DNA of 10,743 nt from CAZUVM01 sp964623885 (lineage in GTDB: Bacteria > Verrucomicrobiota > Verrucomicrobiia > Limisphaerales > UBA8199): assembly GCA_964623885.1 (NCBI GenBank), contig CAZUVM010000252.1, positions 1 through 10,743 on the forward strand, in the 5' to 3' direction. Of the stretch, positions 7,169 to 10,743 are shown one piece after another. Every line of letters starts with the position of its first letter. Within the stretch, counting starts at the first letter, position 1. A program made the position numbers and the translations under genes. Under the pieces are notes generated by a model. That model searched no databases, was not told the DNA's origin, and was given only the letters and a program-made list of their open reading frames with translations.

Positions 7169-7618
7169 TCACCGCTGTAAGGCGCTGTAAGGATTGGGCG
7201 GCCGGCTATCTGCGCCAGACTGGCCGCGGTCGATTGGTTCGCGGGTACTGGCGCTCTCGCCCATGACCTCGGTCACTGCTTCCAATAGCTCCTTGCCCGA
7301 AAAAGGCTTCTCCAGCGTCGCCGCCAGGTGCAACCATGGGTTCCGATTTAACTCCTCCGTCGGCATCTCACCTGACACCATGATGATCGGTAGGCCTGTG
7401 GCTTCGCCGCGCAGCATCTTGATCAACTCTACCCCCGAAACCTTCGGCATGTTATTGTCGGTGATCAGCAGATCGTAATTCCTGGCATGCAGCGCCTCCC
7501 AGCCGCGGTCGCCATCTTCGGCGGTGTCCACCTGGTAGCCGAAGCGACTTAGCACCGTGGCACTCCATAGGAGAAGGACGTGGTCATCATCGACCACCAG
7601 AATGCGCCTTTGTGTCAT
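7169..7618 (-). CDS. Stand-alone receiver-domain response regulator
   Basis: The 149-aa protein has a CheY-like receiver at about 4-120: D10-D12 acidic cluster, phospho-acceptor D54 in LLITDNNMP, S82 in MVSGEMP, K104 in TLEKPFS. The remaining 30 residues form a polar tail (ESASTREP...) without an output domain. It lacks the Rcp1 insert and so belongs to a different receiver subgroup from the two operon receivers. The ATG at 7618 has no Shine-Dalgarno sequence, and a TAAAAT hexamer ends 8 nt upstream. No kinase is adjacent; it may be served by the kinases of the nearby operons (inference). The last codons contain a 10-bp tandem duplication (7173-7192), so the original C-terminus may have been shorter or in another frame. 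Confidence 0.92.
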   Translation of the reverse strand: MTQRRILVVDDDHVLLLWSATVLSRFGYQVDTAEDGDRGWEALHARNYDLLITDNNMPKVSGVELIKMLRGEATGLPIIMVSGEMPTEELNRNPWLHLAATLEKPFSGKELLEAVTEVMGESASTREPIDRGQSGADSRPPNPYSALQR

Positions 7619-7626
7619 GTTTCACT

Positions 7627-7686
7627 ATTTTAAGCCCGGGGACCAGCCTATGTCAGGTAAGGGATTCACCGTAGGGTAGTTAACCC
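7627..7686 (-). promoter_or_regulatory. Shared operator plus -10 promoter module, copy d (receiver gene)
   Basis: The minus strand carries a 26-bp dyad at 7686-7661 (GGGTTAACTA, core CCCTACGGT, end GAATCCC). After 28 nt comes TAAAAT at 7632-7627, then 8 nt to the ATG. Two copies of the module, this one and the STAS copy, serve adjacent genes on the same strand, showing that the receiver gene has its own promoter. Confidence 0.58.
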
Positions 7687-7709
7687 CATTTATAAGAGCC
7701 ATAAGGCCA

Positions 7710-7735
7710 GCTGCGGGGGCGCACCCCATCGCAGC
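7710..7735 (-). terminator. Stem-loop just after the STAS gene
   Basis: The arms GCTGCG (7710-7715) and CGCAGC (7730-7735) pair around an inner GGGG-TGCG-CCCC stem. It starts 2 nt past the STAS stop codon on the minus strand. The T-tract is poor, so a rho-independent terminator is plausible but not certain. It separates the STAS gene from the promoter of the next receiver gene. Confidence 0.45.
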
Positions 7736-7737
7736 AA

Positions 7738-8193
7738 TCAAACCGACGTTTTGACGAGTTCAAATACCTCTCCGGCACGCATCAGCTCCAGTAGTTGCTG
7801 CACGCCTGCGCCGGGGTTCACCAGGCGTACCACTCCCTTGCGATCGCGGGCGAGGTTGCGGATGGCGATCAACGCGCCCAGGCCCGCGCAATCCATGGTC
7901 GTCGTATGAGAGAGATCGATCTCGACGCTGGTATGGCCATTCAACGCGGCGCGCACTTGCTTCTGAAATCGGCGGCCATGCGCCGCGGTCAACTCGGCGA
8001 CTCCCATAATCTTTAAGACGCCGCCGGCTTCGGGCCGTTCCTCCCGGCAGCGGGCGTCCTTCAACTCTTCCGCGCTGAGTTCGGGAATGGCGATGTCCTC
8101 ATCGAACAGGCTGTGATGCTTAAACGGGTTGAGCTCGATCCGAGGGGGAGTGCCGGCCAACTCTCCCAGCAGCAGGACTTGAGTATTGTACAC
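7738..8193 (-). CDS. STAS-domain protein (anti-sigma factor antagonist-like), degenerate phosphosite
   Basis: The 151-aa protein has an unusual 60-residue N-terminal extension and a STAS domain at about 58-150: VLKIMGVAELTAAH, VEIDLSHTTTMDCAGLGALIAI, then VRLVNPGAGVQQLLELM. In SpoIIAA-type antagonists the loop before helix 2 is DSSG and its serine is phosphorylated; here it is D101-C102-A103-G104, so no phosphorylatable Ser/Thr is present at that position. It may be a constitutive antagonist or a STAS module in another signalling complex. The start is GTG at 8193, with no Shine-Dalgarno sequence; it is supported by the promoter module, whose -10-like hexamer ends 6 nt upstream. No anti-sigma kinase or phosphatase is next to it. 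Confidence 0.88.
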   Translation of the reverse strand: MYNTQVLLLGELAGTPPRIELNPFKHHSLFDEDIAIPELSAEELKDARCREERPEAGGVLKIMGVAELTAAHGRRFQKQVRAALNGHTSVEIDLSHTTTMDCAGLGALIAIRNLARDRKGVVRLVNPGAGVQQLLELMRAGEVFELVKTSV

Positions 8194-8199
8194 GGCTGA

Positions 8200-8258
8200 A
8201 CCATAAGCCGGGAACCCCTGCGCACGCTATTCGGGGTTAACCGTGGGCTGTTTACCCC
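8200..8258 (-). promoter_or_regulatory. Shared operator plus -10 promoter module, copy e (STAS gene)
   Basis: The minus strand carries a 26-bp dyad at 8258-8233: the left arm GGGGTAAAC and right arm GGTTAACCCC are near-perfect inverted repeats around GCCCAC. After 27 nt comes TATGGT at 8205-8200, then 6 nt to the GTG start. It is the clearest example of the two-arm structure. Confidence 0.62.
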
Positions 8259-8661
8259 CTATCTCGGATCTCATAAGTCCATTCCGAAATGCCAATGGCC
8301 TGGTGTCCTGCACGATGGTGATGGATGAAGTACTACCGGGCGCCGGCCAGACAATCCAAGGCCTGTTCGCCCTAAGGAAGCGATGCCTGCCATGCCGTGT
8401 CGGCGGGGCTTCTGCAACCGTTGACGGCGAGGGATAGACCCTACGGCTCATCCCTTACTAGCAGGTCTTGTTTCCGGGGTTATGATCCTCAGCACAAAAT
8501 ACCGGCACGCTGGACGCTGGAGAGCAAACAGGGAACAACGCGGATTCCAAGTAGGAAAAACCAATCAACACCCGCCGATGGATGAATTCGAGCGTCTGGT
8601 TCGCCGTGTAAGAAAGAAAAAATAAAACGGCAGAAAACTAAAAAACGGAAGAAACAGAACT
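8259..8661. other. Divergent intergenic region between the STAS and PRC-BON genes
   Basis: About 470 nt separate the two start codons. The outer parts hold the STAS promoter module (8200-8258) and the plus-strand module (8429-8486). From 8487 to 8661 lies the inferred 5' untranslated leader of the PRC-BON gene, ending with an A-rich stretch and a GGAAGA Shine-Dalgarno-like element. Between 8259 and 8428 I see no supported gene. Confidence 0.45.
8429..8486 (+). promoter_or_regulatory. Shared operator plus -10 promoter module, copy f (PRC-BON gene)
   Basis: On the plus strand the 26-bp site at 8429-8454 has a well conserved right half (CCCTACGG, then CATCCC) and a weaker left half (GAGGGATAGA). 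After 26 nt comes TATGAT at 8481-8486, preceded by CCGGGGT as in the other copies. The core CCCTACGG...ATCCCTTAC is shared with copy d. The first gene, at 8662, is about 170 nt downstream, unlike the near-zero leader of the other four. Confidence 0.5.
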
Positions 8662-9942
8662 ATGAAACATAAATTTCAAATCATTATCAGCGCTTCGGCC
8701 GCCTCGCTCCTGGCCCTTTCGGCTCTGGCCCAAGTCACACCCGCTAAGGATGGACTCGATTCTCCCCGTGGCCCCATGACCCACACGCAGCGAGCGGATC
8801 GGTTAAACGACGCTGCGAAAGCCAGCGACCTCATCGGAATGACCGTCCAAAACTCTCAGGACGAAAAACTGGGCAAAGTGGAAGACCTGGCTGTAGATGT
8901 GGAATCCGGCCGGATTGTTCAGGTGATTCTGTCTACCGGCGGGTTTATTGGCATTGGCGATACGCTGACAGCCGCGCCACCGGGAGCCTTCCATCGCGAT
9001 GTCGCCAACCAGGTCCTTCATCTGGATGCCGACCAGGCGAAACTGAAGGCCGCTCCTAAATTCGAGATGTCGAAGTGGGCCGAATACTCCGACGCCACTC
9101 ATTTAGCCGAAGTCTATCGTTATTACGGCCAGGAACCGGCGCTGGGCTTCATCCAGACTGGCGATGCGATCCAGAACGAAGGCAAAACCACGGATCTGCC
9201 CAACCGGGTTTCCATCCGTAAAGCAGATGGGACATGGGAGAAGAACGGAGTGGCGAATAAGAGCCAATGGATGATCCCGGCGTCGCGCCTGGGTCTGGCC
9301 CAGAAGGCAAGCAAGCTCATGGGCACGCCCGTGACCAACCTGCAAGCTGAGAAGCTTGGCAAGGTGGAGAATCTGCTGGTGGATCTTCCGTCGGGACGGG
9401 TCGTGGCGGTTGTTGTTTCCTCGGGCGGATTCCTGGGGATGGGCGACGAGCTGAGCGCCATTCCGCCCACCGCACTGCGATTCACCGCGGAGAGGGATAC
9501 CCTGCAGCTTGACGCATCGAAAGAAATGTTGAGCAGCGCCCCGCATTTCAAGGCCAATCAATGGCCTAACTTCGCGCAAGCCAGTTATGTCGGCGGAGTG
9601 TATCGCGCCTACAAGGTGGAACCCTATTTCCCCAGCGATGCGACGACGGAGCAGGCCACCGCGGCCAACAACAGTGCCCTGACCCCGCTCGAGCAGGGCG
9701 GGAGCCAAGCCGACCTGGATACCACGGCGCAGATTCGCAAAGAGATCGTGGCTGGGAAAAACCTGTCGGAGAATGCCCAGAAGGTGAAGATCGTCACCCT
9801 GGATGGGCGGGTCACGCTGAGTGGGCCGGTGAACACCGCCGAGGAAAAGCGGTTGATCGGAGAAATCGCGGATCGCATTGCGCGCTCCGAGAATGTGAAC
9901 AACCAACTGGAAGTGAAGATCTCGCCCACCGGTCGCGACTAG
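8662..9942 (+). CDS. Secreted PRC-barrel / PRC-barrel / BON domain protein
   Basis: The 426-aa protein has a signal peptide at 1-23 (KHK, hydrophobic core, cleavage near ALA-Q). The first PRC-barrel module is at about 54-160 (LIGMTVQNSQDEKLGKVEDL, GGFIGIGD, ending VYRYYGQEP). A linker is followed by a second copy at about 216-322 (LMGTPVTNLQAEKLGKVENL, GGFLGMGDE, ending VYRAYKVEP). A C-terminal BON domain spans about 350-420 (VKIVTLDGRVTLSGPV, NVNNQLEVKI). BON domains are associated with binding to membranes or envelope components, and PRC barrels with protein or RNA contacts, so a periplasmic structural or stress role is likely (inference). The ATG at 8662 is supported by the signal peptide and GGAAGA upstream. 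Confidence 0.93.
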   Translation: MKHKFQIIISASAASLLALSALAQVTPAKDGLDSPRGPMTHTQRADRLNDAAKASDLIGMTVQNSQDEKLGKVEDLAVDVESGRIVQVILSTGGFIGIGDTLTAAPPGAFHRDVANQVLHLDADQAKLKAAPKFEMSKWAEYSDATHLAEVYRYYGQEPALGFIQTGDAIQNEGKTTDLPNRVSIRKADGTWEKNGVANKSQWMIPASRLGLAQKASKLMGTPVTNLQAEKLGKVENLLVDLPSGRVVAVVVSSGGFLGMGDELSAIPPTALRFTAERDTLQLDASKEMLSSAPHFKANQWPNFAQASYVGGVYRAYKVEPYFPSDATTEQATAANNSALTPLEQGGSQADLDTTAQIRKEIVAGKNLSENAQKVKIVTLDGRVTLSGPVNTAEEKRLIGEIADRIARSENVNNQLEVKISPTGRD

Positions 9943-10288
9943 CATCGGTCAGCAAGAAGGCAAGCCGGCCAAAGAAAGCAAACCAGACAGCATCAAGGGC
10001 CCTGCAATCGTCCCGCGGCGGTTGCAGGGTTACGGCCTGGCAGCGCGGTTCGCCCGCGCGTGACTCAGCGAAGTCCTCCTGGCTGCCAAAGATTCTGAAC
10101 GGCGCGCGCATGGCCTCCACGCTCTGGTTCGCGTTTCGCGGCCGCGGTGAAAAAGGACAACCCAATAGCCTCGTTCCGCGCTTTTTATTCATGGACCAGA
10201 CCGGCGTTGGAAACGGAAAGCAAAAAACTGAAGCTGGCCTGCCTGTGACGGCGACCGGAGAGGCGAGGCTGGTCCTTAGGGCTGTCGA
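9943..10288. other. Intergenic stretch without a supported gene
   Basis: About 350 nt follow the PRC-BON stop. A stem-loop at 10000-10029 is the only clear structure. ORFs on either strand here have no recognisable domains and look like chance reading frames. The region may contain degraded sequence upstream of the glucose-6-phosphate dehydrogenase remnant. Confidence 0.4.
10000..10029 (+). terminator. Stem-loop downstream of the PRC-BON gene, probable terminator
   Basis: The arms CCCTGCAATCG (10000-10010) and CGGTTGCAGGG (10019-10029) form an 11-bp stem with one G-T wobble and an 8-nt loop, 57 nt after the stop codon. The following TTACGG is not a strong T-tract. The stem is nearly the same as at 5775-5804, with an A-T pair replacing a G-C pair. 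Confidence 0.5.
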
Positions 10289-10495
10289 GTGGAAATCCGG
10301 GCAGGAGAAACCATTTACATCTCAGGAGCCGCAGGCGCGGTCGCTCCGCCCAGTGATTTCCCCAACTACGCCGCCGGCACCTGGAGCCCCGAGGATGCCC
10401 AGGGCCTGCTCGCTCAAGGACACAGTTGGCCCTTGCCTACCGAATTGGTGGTGCTAGGTGGGAAGAAGGGGCACCATAAGAAATCACAGCGATGA
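10289..10495 (+). pseudogene. zwf: Remnant resembling the glucose-6-phosphate dehydrogenase C-terminus
   Basis: From a GTG at 10289 the frame encodes 68 aa. Residues 21-52 (PSDFPNYAAGTWSPEDAQGL, then LAQGHSWPLPTE) look like the conserved end of glucose-6-phosphate dehydrogenase, where an NYxAGTWGPxxAxxLL segment precedes a final Trp. The catalytic and NADP-binding domains (about 450 residues) are absent, and an in-frame TAG at 10277 closes the frame upstream. It is therefore best read as a 3' remnant of zwf, or a small ORF derived from one. Its stop overlaps the DUF2945 start as ATGA, so the fragment may have preserved translational coupling to the next gene. Identification is from memory of the family and is not certain. 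Confidence 0.55.
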
Positions 10496-10719
10496 AACAC
10501 GAATTCAAAGTTGGGGACCATGTGCAGTGGAACTCGGAAGCGGGTCTCGTCCGGGGTACCATCCGGAAGAAGGTCACCTCCGCGGTCAAGTTTAAGACCT
10601 ACACCGTCCGGGCTTCAAAGGCGCAGCCGCAGTATCTGATCGAGAGCGACAAGACTGACCATATAGCCATGCACAAGGGATCGGCGCTAAAAAAGATCCG
10701 TGAGAGGTTCGTCCATTGA
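10492..10719 (+). CDS. DUF2945 (HVA1/TUDOR-like) domain protein
   Basis: The 75-aa protein is a single domain: FKVGDHVQWNSEAGLVRGTI at the start, a central SKAQPQYLIESDKTDHIAMH segment, and KGSALKKI at the end. This is the DUF2945 pattern, a small beta-rich fold also described as the hypervirulence-associated TUDOR domain. The molecular function is not established. It starts at ATG 10492, overlapping the stop of the preceding remnant, with no strong Shine-Dalgarno sequence of its own. The stop is followed immediately by the 24-bp repeat. The protein is basic, lacks a signal peptide and is presumably cytoplasmic. Confidence 0.88.
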   Translation: MKHEFKVGDHVQWNSEAGLVRGTIRKKVTSAVKFKTYTVRASKAQPQYLIESDKTDHIAMHKGSALKKIRERFVH

Positions 10720-10743
10720 CTAGAACCCATCTCATAAATAGGG
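10720..10743. repeat. 24-bp inverted repeat, right copy
   Basis: It begins CTAGAACCCATC immediately after the DUF2945 stop codon and runs to the end of the window, so it may be longer than 24 bp. It is the exact reverse complement of 7140-7163. Relative to the neighbouring gene, both copies have the same orientation, just past a stop codon. Confidence 0.8.

Noticed and set aside
8264..8280. Possible third copy of the 24-bp repeat, sharing ATCTCATAA at 8268-8276
   Set aside because: Only nine bases match, so chance similarity cannot be excluded.
8482..8625. A 47-codon plus-strand ORF (ATG at 8482, very basic, ending RRVRKKK) upstream of the PRC-BON gene
   Set aside because: Its ATG falls inside the inferred -10 hexamer of copy f, it has no Shine-Dalgarno sequence and resembles no family I know. 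A shorter 15-codon version from 8578 is possible but unsupported.
9103..9945. 280-aa minus-strand ORF opposite the PRC-BON gene
   Set aside because: The plus strand encodes a signal peptide and three recognisable domains; the minus ORF is a shadow.
10110..10457. 115-aa plus-strand ORF overlapping the zwf-like remnant in another frame
   Set aside because: There are no recognisable motifs and the sequence is low-complexity Pro/Arg-rich; the frame at 10289 has the family resemblance and the ATGA junction.
1..10743. CRISPR arrays, tRNA or rRNA genes, and transposases
   Set aside because: I saw no regularly spaced repeats, no tRNA cloverleaf-like sequence, no rRNA segments and no transposase motifs.

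Overview
The window is GC-rich, tightly packed bacterial chromosome. Long multi-PAS histidine kinases paired with Rcp1-type receivers, a PRC-PRC-BON secreted protein and an lmo0937-type small membrane protein suggest a soil or environmental bacterium. A Verrucomicrobiota (Pedosphaera/Limisphaera-like) origin is my best guess, but it rests on gene style only; there is no rRNA or other marker here.

Layout. Positions 1-2586 (minus strand) hold a three-gene signalling operon: a 662-aa triple-PAS histidine kinase, a single-domain Rcp1-like receiver, and the first 12 codons of a NarL-type response regulator that runs off the left edge. Positions 2710-2859 (minus) encode a 49-aa lmo0937-family membrane protein. 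Positions 3162-5683 (minus) hold a paralogous second copy of the same operon: a 413-aa single-PAS kinase, an Rcp1-like receiver and a complete NarL-type regulator. Positions 5941-7062 (minus) encode a HydE/BioB-like radical SAM enzyme. Positions 7169-8193 (minus) encode a stand-alone receiver and a STAS-domain protein. Positions 8662-9942 (plus) encode a secreted PRC-PRC-BON protein. The right edge (plus) has a remnant resembling the C-terminus of glucose-6-phosphate dehydrogenase, overlapping by ATGA with a DUF2945 gene.

The main non-coding result is a regulatory module shared by five promoters. A 26-bp GGGG...CCCC imperfect dyad is followed after 26-28 bp by a TAnnnT -10-like hexamer. In front of both kinase operons, the receiver and the STAS gene, the hexamer ends only 6-8 nt before the start codon and there is no convincing Shine-Dalgarno sequence, so those transcripts are probably leaderless. 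The fifth copy, upstream of the PRC-BON gene, would give a 5' UTR of about 170 nt. I infer one local regulon, possibly controlled by the NarL-type regulators of the two kinase operons: sensors and their own operons are autoregulated, and the outputs are a STAS protein, a receiver and a periplasmic PRC-BON protein. The lmo0937-type and DUF2945 genes fit a stress-related neighbourhood but lack the motif.

Other structure: an exact 24-bp inverted repeat at 7140-7163 and 10720-10743 brackets the right-hand third of the window, and two 30-nt stem-loops (5775-5804 and 10000-10029) share one stem design with a compensatory base-pair change.
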